From Diaphorobacter limosus (lineage in GTDB: Bacteria > Pseudomonadota > Gammaproteobacteria > Burkholderiales > Burkholderiaceae_C): a stretch of 64,000 nucleotides of DNA. The notes under the pieces are model-generated. The model was not told the origin of the DNA. It made no database searches and saw only the letters and a program-made list of their open reading frames with translations. The stretch covers positions 3,437,001-3,501,000 of the forward strand of contig NZ_CP136921.1 of the NCBI RefSeq assembly GCF_033100095.1. Direction: 5' to 3'. The position numbers and the translations under genes were made by a program. How positions within the stretch are numbered: the stretch's first letter is position 1; every line of letters begins with the position of its first letter. Of this stretch, positions 7,849 to 15,817 are shown piece by piece.

Positions 7849-8657
7849 GCCGCGCGTGGCGCCAGGGCCATGGCCGCGCCCAGGTAGAAGGCAATCTCGG
7901 CCACCTGCTGCGTGGCGCCCAGGCAGTCGCCGGTAAACCCCTGCAGGCGGCGGGCAAAACGCCACAGCATCCAGGCGCCGCCCAGGGCGCTGCACAGTAC
8001 GGATACTATTAAAACACTAGCGCCTAGCGCTTGGTACATAAGTGCTAGAGGCAAAAAACACCATAGGATTGCGGCCGCCAGGGCGCGACCCGTGATCTGA
8101 TCTGCCAGCGGCTTGCTCTTGGACGTGGCCGTATCCCCCACATGGGGCAGGGCGCGCACCACGAAAAGTGGCCACAGGCGCGAGAGCACATGCGCGCCCA
8201 GTAGGGCCCACAGCGCCACCTCCAGCCCCAGGCTGCCCAGCTGCGCCAGCAGCGCCAGCTTGGCGCCAAGGGCCAGCACCAGGGCCATGGCGCCGAATGC
8301 GCCAATGCGCGAGTCCTTCATGATGGTGAGCGCGCGCTCGCGCTCATAGGCCCCGCCCAGGCCGTCGGCCACGTCGGCCAGACCGTCCTCGTGAAAGCCA
8401 CCGGTCACCAGCACCGTGGCGATGGTGCTGCCCACGGCTGCCACCAGCGGCGCAAAACCCTGGCCGCCCAGTGCCCACCAAAGCGCCGCATACACGCCCA
8501 TGGCCACGGCTGCCACCAGCCAGCCCACACCGGGGAAATGCGCGCTGGCCGCGCGCAGCATGGCCGGGCTATAGCCCACCCAGGCCGCCAGCCGGCCCGT
8601 GACCGGCAGGCGTGTGAAGAACTGCACGGCCAGCAGGTAGTGGCGCAGGGCTTGCAT
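7845..8657 (-). CDS. cobS: Adenosylcobinamide-GDP ribazoletransferase (cobalamin synthase) CobS
   Basis: Integral membrane enzyme joining adenosylcobinamide-GDP and alpha-ribazole in the last steps of vitamin B12 assembly; 270 residues. Signature motifs are FFTRLPV at residues 13-19 and GGFHEDGLADVADGLGG at 86-102 (Asp/Glu-rich, metal binding), then KDSRIGAFGAM. Six or so hydrophobic segments follow. Operon with cobC by ATGA overlap. Odd point: residues about 201-218 (LPLALMYQALGASVLI), within a membrane segment, are encoded by a family A repeat copy. Confidence 0.93.
   Translation of the reverse strand: MQALRHYLLAVQFFTRLPVTGRLAAWVGYSPAMLRAASAHFPGVGWLVAAVAMGVYAALWWALGGQGFAPLVAAVGSTIATVLVTGGFHEDGLADVADGLGGAYERERALTIMKDSRIGAFGAMALVLALGAKLALLAQLGSLGLEVALWALLGAHVLSRLWPLFVVRALPHVGDTATSKSKPLADQITGRALAAAILWCFLPLALMYQALGASVLIVSVLCSALGGAWMLWRFARRLQGFTGDCLGATQQVAEIAFYLGAAMALAPRAA
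8005..8058 (+). repeat. Repeat family A copy inside the cobS coding region
   Basis: Plus strand reads CTAGCGCCTAGCGCTTGGTA, then CATAAGTGCTAGAGGCAAAA. This matches the second half of the family A consensus best (TAAGCGCTAGAGGCCAAA), with AT-rich flanks unlike the surrounding cobS sequence. It is in the opposite orientation to cobS and encodes part of a transmembrane helix. Confidence 0.68.
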
Positions 8658-8672
8658 GGGTGCTTGTTAACT

Positions 8673-8718
8673 GATGGCTGTTGGCGCTTCCATGCCGGCG
8701 AGACGCCGGCGCTCCCAG
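8673..8718 (+). repeat. Half copy of repeat family A abutting a family B palindrome
   Basis: GATGGCTGTTGGCGCTT at 8673-8689 resembles the first half of family A; it is followed at 8694-8713 by the family B palindrome GCCGGCGAGACGCCGGCGCT. The arrangement, between the ilvA 3' end and the cobS start, looks like one repeat inserted into or beside another. Confidence 0.6.
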
Positions 8719-8727
8719 TAGGCGCTG

Positions 8728-10293
8728 TCAGCCTCCATTGGCCTTCAGGAACAGCCGGTACGCCGGGTTCTGCGTTTCCTCGACATAAGGGTAGCCCAGC
8801 GCCTGCAAGAACGCGTCGAACGCGGCGGCATCCTCCGCCGGCACCTGCATGCCGACCAGAATGCGGCCATAGTCCGCGCCCTGGTTGCGGTAGTGGAACA
8901 GCGAGATGTTCCAGGTCGGCTGCATCAGGCTCAAGAACTTGAACAGCGCGCCCGGCCGCTCGGGGAATGTGAAGCGCATCAGGCGCTCGTCGCGCGCCAG
9001 CTGCGAGCGCCCGCCCACCAGGTGGCGCAGATGCTCCTTGGCCAGCTCGTCGTGCGTCAGGTCCAGCGACTCGAAGCCTTGTTTGGCGAAATTCCTGGCG
9101 ATCTTCTCCGACTCGCCCCGGCCATGGGTGGACAGGCCCACGAACACATGGGCCAGCCGCTCGTGGCTGATGCGGTAGTTGAACTCGGTCACGTTGCGCG
9201 GCCCGCCGGGCAGCGCGCCCACCACCTCGCAAAAGCGCTTGAAGCTGCCGCGCTCCTCGGGGATGGTGACGGCGAACAGCGCCTCGCGCTCCTCGCCCAC
9301 GTCGGCGCGCTCGGCCACGAAGCGCAGGCGGTCGAAGTTCATGTTCGCGCCCGAGAGGATGGTGGCGTAGGTCTCGCCCTTGGTCTTGTGCTTCGCCACG
9401 TATTGCTTGATTGCCGCCACGCCCAGGGCGCCGGATGGTTCGACGATGCTGCGCGTGTCGGCAAAGATGTCCTTGATGGCGGCGCAGACGGCGTCGGTGT
9501 CCACGATCACGTAGTCGTCCACCAGGTCATGCGCCACGCGGAAGGTCTCCTCGCCCACCAGCTTCACGGCCGTGCCATCGGCAAACAGGCCCACGTCGGG
9601 CAGCTGCACGCGCGCATGCTGACGCGCCGATTGCGCCATGGCGTCCGAGTCGTTCATCTGCACGCCGATGACCTTGGTCTGCGGGCTCACCGCCTTCAGG
9701 TAATTGGCCACGCCGGCAATCAGCCCGCCGCCGCCGATCGGCACGAACACGGCATCCAGCCGGTGGCTGCCCAGCGCCTGCAGCTGGCGCAGCAGCTCCA
9801 TGGCGATCGTGCCCTGGCCGGCGATCACGTCCGGGTCGTCAAACGGGTGGACGAAGCTCAGGCCCTGCTCCTGCTGCAGGCGCAGCGAATGCTCGTAGGC
9901 GTCGGAATAGCTGTCGCCCACCAGCACCACCTCGCCGCCCAGCGTCTTCACCGCGTCCACCTTCACCTGCGGCGTGGTGGTCGGCATGACGATCACGGCG
10001 CGCGTGCCCAGCCTGGCCGCGCTCATGGCCACGCCCTGCGCGTGGTTGCCGGCCGAGGCGCAGATCACCCCCTTGGCCAGTTGCTCGGGCGAGAGCTGCG
10101 CCATCTTGTTGTAGGCGCCGCGCAGCTTGAAGCTGAACACCGGCTGTTGATCCTCGCGCTTCAACAGCACCTTGTTGTGCAGGCGCCGCGACAGCGCGCG
10201 TGCGGGCTGCAGGTCGGACTCCACGGCCACGTCGTAGACGCGCGCCGTGAGAATTTTCTTCAGGTAATCGAGGGGGGTGAGGGGCTGGGTCAT
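8728..10293 (-). CDS. ilvA: Threonine ammonia-lyase (threonine deaminase), biosynthetic
   Basis: Converts threonine to 2-oxobutanoate and ammonia, the first committed step of isoleucine synthesis; 521 residues. PLP-binding Lys is K56 in PVFSFKLRGAYNKM; the phosphate-cup glycine loop is PIGGGGLIAG. Two C-terminal ACT-like regulatory repeats (about residues 340-410 and 435-505; ERPGALFKFLSLM) show it is the allosteric, isoleucine-inhibited type. Monocistronic, preceded by a 280-bp region with a minus-strand terminator hairpin. The last residues overlap an apparent repeat remnant near 8730. Confidence 0.96.
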   Translation of the reverse strand: MTQPLTPLDYLKKILTARVYDVAVESDLQPARALSRRLHNKVLLKREDQQPVFSFKLRGAYNKMAQLSPEQLAKGVICASAGNHAQGVAMSAARLGTRAVIVMPTTTPQVKVDAVKTLGGEVVLVGDSYSDAYEHSLRLQQEQGLSFVHPFDDPDVIAGQGTIAMELLRQLQALGSHRLDAVFVPIGGGGLIAGVANYLKAVSPQTKVIGVQMNDSDAMAQSARQHARVQLPDVGLFADGTAVKLVGEETFRVAHDLVDDYVIVDTDAVCAAIKDIFADTRSIVEPSGALGVAAIKQYVAKHKTKGETYATILSGANMNFDRLRFVAERADVGEEREALFAVTIPEERGSFKRFCEVVGALPGGPRNVTEFNYRISHERLAHVFVGLSTHGRGESEKIARNFAKQGFESLDLTHDELAKEHLRHLVGGRSQLARDERLMRFTFPERPGALFKFLSLMQPTWNISLFHYRNQGADYGRILVGMQVPAEDAAAFDAFLQALGYPYVEETQNPAYRLFLKANGG

Positions 10294-10371
10294 GATGTCA
10301 TCCGGCGCGGCGTTCGTGCGCGGCCGGCCGGGGCGCCATCATAGGGGCCAGTCCGCAGCGGCCGCGCGGGG

Positions 10372-10404
10372 CAAAAAAAAGCCCCAAGCGGTAAAGCCTG
10401 GGGC
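10372..10404 (-). terminator. Intrinsic terminator upstream of ilvA
   Basis: Stem of 6 bp (10381-10386 with 10399-10404) and a 12-nt loop, followed on the minus strand by TTTTTTTT. It lies about 80 nt before the ilvA start codon. Confidence 0.75.
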
Positions 10405-10484
10405 TGAATCCATCCTTTGAGGAGATGGAGGAGACAATCGGTGCGAACCCCGCTCTGTTAACAGTGCGTAACGGGTAACGCATG
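10372..10484 (-). ncRNA. Candidate small RNA or ilvA leader ending in an intrinsic terminator
   Basis: On the minus strand a possible TACAAT box (10490-10495) is followed by about 110 nt that contain the C/U-rich stretch GTCTCCTCCATCTCCTC. The segment ends in the hairpin GCCCCA...TGGGGC (10381-10404), followed by eight T (10373-10380). Because ilvA starts at 10293 on the same strand, this is either an independent RNA with anti-Shine-Dalgarno-like loops or an attenuated ilvA leader. A short frame from the ATG at 10483 reads across it without a run of Ile, Val or Leu codons, so classic leader-peptide control is not evident. Confidence 0.45.
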
Positions 10485-10570
10485 GCTGCATTGTATGCCC
10501 GAAGGTTTTTGCATTGCAGCAAAATCGGTATTTTTTTAAGGGTTCGCCCTAATTGTTGGAGAAACGCCAC

Positions 10571-11020
10571 ATGGAATGCACCGTCAGCTGGACCGGCAAC
10601 GCCGGCACAAGGTCCGGCATGGGATTCATCGCCGAAACCGGCAGCGGCCATATCCTGGCCATGGACGGCGCGCCCGACGCCGAGCGCCCCGAGAGCGGTG
10701 GCCAGAACCTGGCCCCACGCCCCATGGAGGCCGTGCTGGCCGGCACCGGCGGTTGCACCGCCTACGACGTGGTGCTGATATTGAAGCGTGGCCGCCACGA
10801 CGTGCGCGGCTGTAGCGTGCGCTTGACCTCAGAGCGCGCCGCCACCGAGCCCAAGGTCTTCACCCGCATCCACATGCACTTCACCGTCACCGGTCGCGGC
10901 ATTCCGGCCAGCGCGGTGGAGCGTGCCATCGCCATGAGCCACGAGAAATACTGCTCGGCCAGCATCATGCTGGGCAAGACGGCGCAGATCACCACGGGCT
11001 TCGAGATCGTCGAGGGCTGA
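10571..11020 (+). CDS. OsmC-family protein
   Basis: OsmC/YhfA-type protein of the peroxiredoxin-like OsmC superfamily, 149 residues. Two conserved cysteines are visible, C62 in GTGGCTAYDVV and C128 in HEKYCSAS, the usual redox pair that reduces organic hydroperoxides in Ohr/OsmC; the YhfA subgroup has no firmly assigned substrate. ATG 10571 is preceded by GGAG at 10557-10560. Stands alone between the ilvA leader and the porin. Confidence 0.88.
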   Translation: MECTVSWTGNAGTRSGMGFIAETGSGHILAMDGAPDAERPESGGQNLAPRPMEAVLAGTGGCTAYDVVLILKRGRHDVRGCSVRLTSERAATEPKVFTRIHMHFTVTGRGIPASAVERAIAMSHEKYCSASIMLGKTAQITTGFEIVEG

Positions 11021-11298
11021 TGCGTCGATGCCAGAGGCCTGCAGTCTGGTCGGGCGCAGATCCGGCCATGGCCTGGTGGCGCCAGGCAAATGTTGCAGGT
11101 CTGCAACGGAAAACTGCGTTTACCCCCCTTTTCGGCCGTTAATACGGGAATTTCTTTGCGCATCCTGGCGCCCTCTGTTGCAATAAGACCAACTTCCCCA
11201 CCAGGAGGTTGGCCCGGGGAGCCGGCGGGCGGGTGCGGGTAGCACCCACTAAGACCCTCACGATCCGGTGCCCTCTGTTTAACCTTGGAGTACTCGTA

Positions 11299-12396
11299 AT
11301 GAAAAAATCCCTGATCGCCCTGGCAGTGCTGGCCGCTTCCGGCGCCGCAATGGCGCAGTCTTCCGTGACCCTGTTTGGCGTGGCCGATGCTGGCGTGACC
11401 TTTGTCGACGGCGCGCGGAACTGGACTGGCCTGACCTCCGGCAACCAGTTGACCAGCCGCATTGGCTTCCGTGGCACGGAAGACCTGGGCGGTGGCCTGA
11501 AGGCCAACTTCTGGCTGGAAGCCGGTCTGAATCTGGACAACGGCGACGGCAACTCGAGCTACTCTGCTGCTGGCGATGGCAACTCTTTTGCCTTCAAGCG
11601 CCGCTCCACCGTGGGTCTGGAAGGCGGCTTCGGTGAGGTGCGCCTGGGCCGCGAACTGACCGCTGCCTATAGCGCTGTGTTCCGTTACGACGTGTTCGGT
11701 TCCGTGGGTCTGGGTGCTTCCCAGCTGTGGGCCAATGGTGGCAATGGTGATGCCGCTGGTGCCGTCGACAACGCCGCTCGCACCACCGATCAACGCGTGA
11801 GCAACGCAGTGACCTATGTGTCGCCCAACTTTGCAGGCTTCAAGGTTGCGGCGAACTATGGCTTTGGTGAGGTGGCTGGCCAGAACAGCCAGCGTCGCTA
11901 CATGGGTCTGGGCGCAACCTACGACAACGGCCCTCTGAGCCTGGGCCTGAGCGGCGAGCAACTGAGCCGCAATGACTCCGCTTTGACCGCTGGTGACATC
12001 ACTGCCTGGAGCCTGGGTGGTTCGTATGACCTCGGCGTGGCCAAGCTGCTGGCTGGCTATCGCCAGTCCACCGTGGACAACTTCGCCTTCGCCTCCACTG
12101 GTGCAGATGCCAAGCGCAAGGGCTACATGCTGGCTGTGACTGCTCCCGTGGGACCCGGTCTGGTGCGTGCCGCCTACAACCGCTATCAGGACAGCCAGAC
12201 TGGCACCGCCGACGCCAAGGCCGATCACTTCGCCATTGGTTATATCTACAGCCTGTCCAAGCGCACTTCCGTGTACGGCACCTACGCCTACCTGAAGAAC
12301 AAGAACGGCGGCACCCGTTTCTCGATCAACGGCGACGCTGGTCTTGACAACGGCAAGCAACAAGGCCTGCAAGTGGGTATGACCCACGCCTTCTAA
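11299..12396 (+). CDS. General porin, Omp32/OmpC-like
   Basis: Outer-membrane trimeric porin of the betaproteobacterial type, 365 residues. Signal peptide MKKSLIALAVLAASGAAMAQ, then SSVTLFGVADAGVTF, RIGFRGTEDLGGGLKANFWL and RRSTVGLEGGFGEVRLGREL, all family signatures, ending in GMTHAF with the C-terminal Phe used for barrel insertion. Codon use is more biased than in neighbours, suggesting high expression. TTGGAG at 11285-11290 is the ribosome-binding site. A strong terminator follows. Confidence 0.95.
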   Translation: MKKSLIALAVLAASGAAMAQSSVTLFGVADAGVTFVDGARNWTGLTSGNQLTSRIGFRGTEDLGGGLKANFWLEAGLNLDNGDGNSSYSAAGDGNSFAFKRRSTVGLEGGFGEVRLGRELTAAYSAVFRYDVFGSVGLGASQLWANGGNGDAAGAVDNAARTTDQRVSNAVTYVSPNFAGFKVAANYGFGEVAGQNSQRRYMGLGATYDNGPLSLGLSGEQLSRNDSALTAGDITAWSLGGSYDLGVAKLLAGYRQSTVDNFAFASTGADAKRKGYMLAVTAPVGPGLVRAAYNRYQDSQTGTADAKADHFAIGYIYSLSKRTSVYGTYAYLKNKNGGTRFSINGDAGLDNGKQQGLQVGMTHAF

Positions 12397-12436
12397 TGCC
12401 CGGCTGGCTTGAAGCCAGCTTTGCATGAAGACCAAA

Positions 12437-12466
12437 AACCGCTGCCTTCGGGTGGCGGTTTTTTTT
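12437..12466 (+). terminator. Intrinsic terminator after the first porin
   Basis: ACCGCTGCC, TTCG loop, GGTGGCGGT, then a run of eight T. One non-canonical pair in the stem. Placed 41 bp after the porin stop. Confidence 0.9.
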
Positions 12467-12610
12467 CGTCCGCAGTTAAGCCAGTCGCCTGCGTAACACC
12501 AACCTAGGGGAAACGCCTGTGGCATGGATGCCATAGCGTATTGGTTCCTGTGATGGGGCTTCTTAGAATGAAACCTTCTGATACTTTATTGAGAGGGAGC
12601 GAGAGAAGCC

Positions 12611-13825
12611 ATGCGTCTGTTGACCAAGAAAAACACCGTCCTGGCCGCGCTGGCCCTGTGTGCCACCGGAGCGGCTATGGCCCAGGCGGCCAACACCAGC
12701 AAGGTGGAGCTGTGGGGCATCGTGGACGTGGCCGTGCGCCACACCAATAACGAGGGTGCCGCCAAGACCGGCCTGACGAAGATGATAGGCGGCGGCATGT
12801 CGCAAAGCCGCTGGGGCATCAATGTTGAGGAAGACCTGGGCGGCGGCAGCAAGGCCCTGGCCTTCCTGGAAAACCGTTTTGACGCCGACGCGGGCAACTC
12901 AGCCATCGGCGCGCCGTTCTTCCAGCTGTCCTATCTCGGCCTGCAAGGCCCCTACGGCCGCCTGACCGCCGGGCGCCAGTGGAACGTGCTCTTCGACGTG
13001 GTGACCAGCACCTATGCCTCCTTCCCCTATTCGCCCTACATGGAGGCCTACAAGCCCGAACTGGGCCTCGCCATGGGGGCGCGCACCAGCAACATGCTGA
13101 AGTACATGTTCGCCACGCCGGATCGCAGCTTTGTGGGCGGGTTGCAGTATTCCTTTGATGAGAACAACGATACCAAGGCACTGGAAGCGGGCCTGCCCGG
13201 CTCTGCGGCCCAGGTGCCCGCCTTCGTGGCCGGCACGCTCAATGGCGGCGCATGGAAGACCATGGGCGGCTATCTGCGCTATGCCGCCAGCGGTGCCGCC
13301 GTGGGTGGCGGCTATCTGCGCACCACCTTGCCCGGCGGCACGGATGTGGATGCCTGGACGTTGGGCGGTTCGTACCGCACGGGGCCCTGGTACCTGAGCA
13401 CCGGCTATGCCTTGAACAAGGCCAAGTTCGCCACGGTGACCAGCCCGGTCGTGGGCTTTCGCAATGCGGTGGATGGCGCCCTGCTGGGCCAGTTCTGGTC
13501 GGGTCAGAGCAACGGCGGCTACCAGCCGGGTGATGCCAACAAGCGCCAGCTGTTCAAGATCGGCGTGGGCTACCAAGTCACGTCCCAGCTGAACCTGGGC
13601 GCACATTACTTCCGCGGCAAGCAGACGGGCTCGGCCACGGGCACGTCCAACGGCAATGCCAACTTCTATGTAGCGGTTGCCGACTACGCCTTCAGCAAGC
13701 GCACCGACGCCTACTTTGGCGTGGACCACACCAGCATCAGCGGCGGCAGTGCGATCGTGCTGGATACGGCAAGCAAGGCCCGCAGCCGCACCGGCATCAC
13801 CGTCGGCGTGCGTCACCGCTTCTGA
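12611..13825 (+). CDS. Second porin, Omp32-like
   Basis: Outer-membrane porin of the same family as the upstream gene, 404 residues. Signal peptide ends TGAAMAQ; then KVELWGIVDVAVRHTN, RWGINVEEDLGGGSKALAFL, YLGLQGPYGRLTAGRQWN, and a C-terminus TVGVRHRF ending in Phe. It is about 40 residues longer than its neighbour, with extended loops. GAGAGG at 12591-12596 with GAGCGAGAG just before ATG provide the ribosome site. Own terminator downstream, so it is a separate unit. Substrate preference cannot be read from the sequence. Confidence 0.93.
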   Translation: MRLLTKKNTVLAALALCATGAAMAQAANTSKVELWGIVDVAVRHTNNEGAAKTGLTKMIGGGMSQSRWGINVEEDLGGGSKALAFLENRFDADAGNSAIGAPFFQLSYLGLQGPYGRLTAGRQWNVLFDVVTSTYASFPYSPYMEAYKPELGLAMGARTSNMLKYMFATPDRSFVGGLQYSFDENNDTKALEAGLPGSAAQVPAFVAGTLNGGAWKTMGGYLRYAASGAAVGGGYLRTTLPGGTDVDAWTLGGSYRTGPWYLSTGYALNKAKFATVTSPVVGFRNAVDGALLGQFWSGQSNGGYQPGDANKRQLFKIGVGYQVTSQLNLGAHYFRGKQTGSATGTSNGNANFYVAVADYAFSKRTDAYFGVDHTSISGGSAIVLDTASKARSRTGITVGVRHRF

Positions 13826-13845
13826 CCCAAGCCATTCCCTGGCGC

Positions 13846-13870
13846 AAAAACCTCCTTCGGGAGGTTTTTT
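13846..13870 (+). terminator. Intrinsic terminator after the second porin
   Basis: CCTCC, TTCG, GGAGG followed by six T, and preceded by five A so that it can work on both strands. It lies 20 bp after the porin stop. Confidence 0.9.
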
Positions 13871-13979
13871 GCTTTGACGAACCGCAAAGTGGATGCCAAT
13901 GCCATCACAGGGTTTTCCCTTGCATGCACAGGGGCCGCACACTGCCATAGTCGCCGGTTTTGCTTTTCAGAGGGTTTCC

Positions 13980-15560
13980 ATGCAACTCCGTGCCTTGTTC
14001 CTGTCCATGGCCGCAGCATCCGTGCTGGCTGCCGCGCCTGTGGCTCATGCCAAGACTTTCAAATGGGCCAGCCAGGGCGAGATATCGACCTGGGACATTC
14101 ACTCGCAGAACAACGCGCTGCAGAACGCGCTGCACTCCTACGTGTACGAAAGCCTGGTGTATTACAACAGCCGCACCTTTGCCGTGGAGCCCTTGCTGGC
14201 CACAGCCTGGCGCGAGGTCAGCCCCACGCAGGTGCGCTTTACGCTGCGCCAGGGCGTGAAGTTCCAGGATGGCTCGGCCTTCACGGCCGACGATGCGGTG
14301 TATTCGCTGCAGCGCGCCATGTCCAAGACCTCCAACTACACGCCTTATGTGCAGGGCATCAGCAAGGTGGCCAAGGTGGATGCCGGCACCATCGATGTCT
14401 TCCTGGCGGCGCCCAACCCGGTGCTGCTGCGCCAGATGACCGAGCTGCGCATGATGAGCAAGGCCTGGGCCGAGAAGAACAAGTCGGTCGAACCCAAGGA
14501 TATGAAGGGCAAGGACGAGAACTTCGCCCACCGCAATGCCATGGGCACGGGGCCGTACACCCTGGAGTCTTGGCAGCCGGACGTGAAGATGGTCTTCAAG
14601 CGCAACCCGAACTGGTGGGGCCAGATGGACGGCAATGTGACCGAGATCGTCTACACGCCGATCAAGTCGGCGGCTACGCGCATCGCCGCGCTGCTCTCGG
14701 GCGAGGTGGACATGGTGCTCGACCCTTCGCCGCAGGACTTGCAGCGCCTGCGTTCCACGGACGACATCCGCGTGGTCGATGGCCTGGAGAACCGCACCAT
14801 CTTCCTGGGCATGGATCAGTTTCGCGACGAGCTGGTGGGCTCCAATGTGAAGGGCAAGAACCCGCTCAAGGACTTGCGCGTGCGCAAGGCCTTGTACCAG
14901 GCCATCGACGCCAACGCGCTCACGCGCAACATCCTGCGCGGCTTGGGCAAACCCACGGGCACCCTGGTGGCGCCGCAGGTGGCGGGCTGGACCGAGGCCG
15001 TGGGCAATCGCCTGCCCTATGACGTGGAAGGCGCCAAGAAGCTGCTGGCCGAGGCCGGCTACGCCGAGGGTTTCGAGGTGGACTTCGCCTGTCCGAACAA
15101 CCGCTACATCAACGACGAGGCCATTTGCCAGGCGGTGACCGCGATGTGGGCGCGCATTGGCGTCAAGGCCAAGCTGCGCACCCTGCCGCTGGTGAGCTAC
15201 TTCCCCATGATCCAGCGCAGCGAGGCCAGCATCTACATGCTGGGCTGGGGCGTGCCGACCTTTGATGCGCTGTACAGCCTGCAGTCGCTCACGCGCAGCG
15301 TGGGCCAGGGGGGCGACGGCAATTACAACGTGGGGCGCTACAAAAATGAGCGCATGGACTACCTGGTAGACCGCGTCAAGGTGGAGACCGACGCCCCCGT
15401 GCGCACGCGCATGCTGACCGAGGCGCTGCAGCTCTCGGGCGAAACCGTGTCGCATATTCCGCTGTACGACCAGGTCATCCCCTGGGCCATGAAGAAAAAG
15501 GTGGAGCTGGTGCACCGCGCGGACAACCGGGTGGATATGCGGCTGGTGAAGATCAACTGA
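13980..15560 (+). CDS. Peptide ABC transporter, periplasmic binding protein (SBP family 5)
   Basis: DppA/OppA-class solute-binding protein, 526 residues. Signal peptide MQLRALFLSMAAASVLAAAP...AHA, then KTFKWASQGEISTWDIHS and the family 5 signature region around YVYESLVYYNSRTFAVEPLL and VKFQDGSAFTADDAVYSL. Start chosen as ATG 13980 because it begins the signal peptide; the frame is open upstream to 13893. Followed by the permease and ATPase genes of the same transporter, but separated from them by a 257-bp gap holding a family C repeat. The substrate is probably a peptide; it is not determined here. Confidence 0.9.
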   Translation: MQLRALFLSMAAASVLAAAPVAHAKTFKWASQGEISTWDIHSQNNALQNALHSYVYESLVYYNSRTFAVEPLLATAWREVSPTQVRFTLRQGVKFQDGSAFTADDAVYSLQRAMSKTSNYTPYVQGISKVAKVDAGTIDVFLAAPNPVLLRQMTELRMMSKAWAEKNKSVEPKDMKGKDENFAHRNAMGTGPYTLESWQPDVKMVFKRNPNWWGQMDGNVTEIVYTPIKSAATRIAALLSGEVDMVLDPSPQDLQRLRSTDDIRVVDGLENRTIFLGMDQFRDELVGSNVKGKNPLKDLRVRKALYQAIDANALTRNILRGLGKPTGTLVAPQVAGWTEAVGNRLPYDVEGAKKLLAEAGYAEGFEVDFACPNNRYINDEAICQAVTAMWARIGVKAKLRTLPLVSYFPMIQRSEASIYMLGWGVPTFDALYSLQSLTRSVGQGGDGNYNVGRYKNERMDYLVDRVKVETDAPVRTRMLTEALQLSGETVSHIPLYDQVIPWAMKKKVELVHRADNRVDMRLVKIN

Positions 15561-15567
15561 TTTTTGC

Positions 15568-15671
15568 ACCCTCTCCCGCTGGCGGGAGAGGGCTGGGGTG
15601 AGGGTGGTTAATAAGGGCGCTGCGGCTCATCACCCCCTCACCCCCACCCTCTCCCCCTTGGGGGAGAGGGA
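15568..15671. repeat. Repeat family C (CCCTCTCCC element), intergenic copy
   Basis: About 104 bp with a hairpin at each end: CCCTCTCCCGCTGGCGGGAG at 15569-15588 and CCCTCTCCCCCTTGGGGGAG at 15647-15666. GGGGTGAGGGTG and CACCCCCTCACCCC in the middle are also inverted. It resembles a CT-rich repeat class common in proteobacteria. It separates the binding-protein gene from the permease genes, so it may reduce read-through. Confidence 0.85.
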
Positions 15672-15817
15672 GTAAAGCTGTGCCAGACAAGTGTTGCCGG
15701 CTTTCAAGAAAACTCTGGATCACCGAGCCCGATGGCGGGACGAAATACCTGCTCGGCCGACTGTCGCAACTCTACGGGCCGGTGTAGCATGGCCCGACCT
15801 ACTGCGCTCATACAACA

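Noticed and set aside
8391..8942. Plus-strand open frame containing HAGETPALPVG
   Set aside because: It runs antisense to cobS and ilvA; the AGETPALP string is simply a translation of the family B palindrome and does not indicate a gene.
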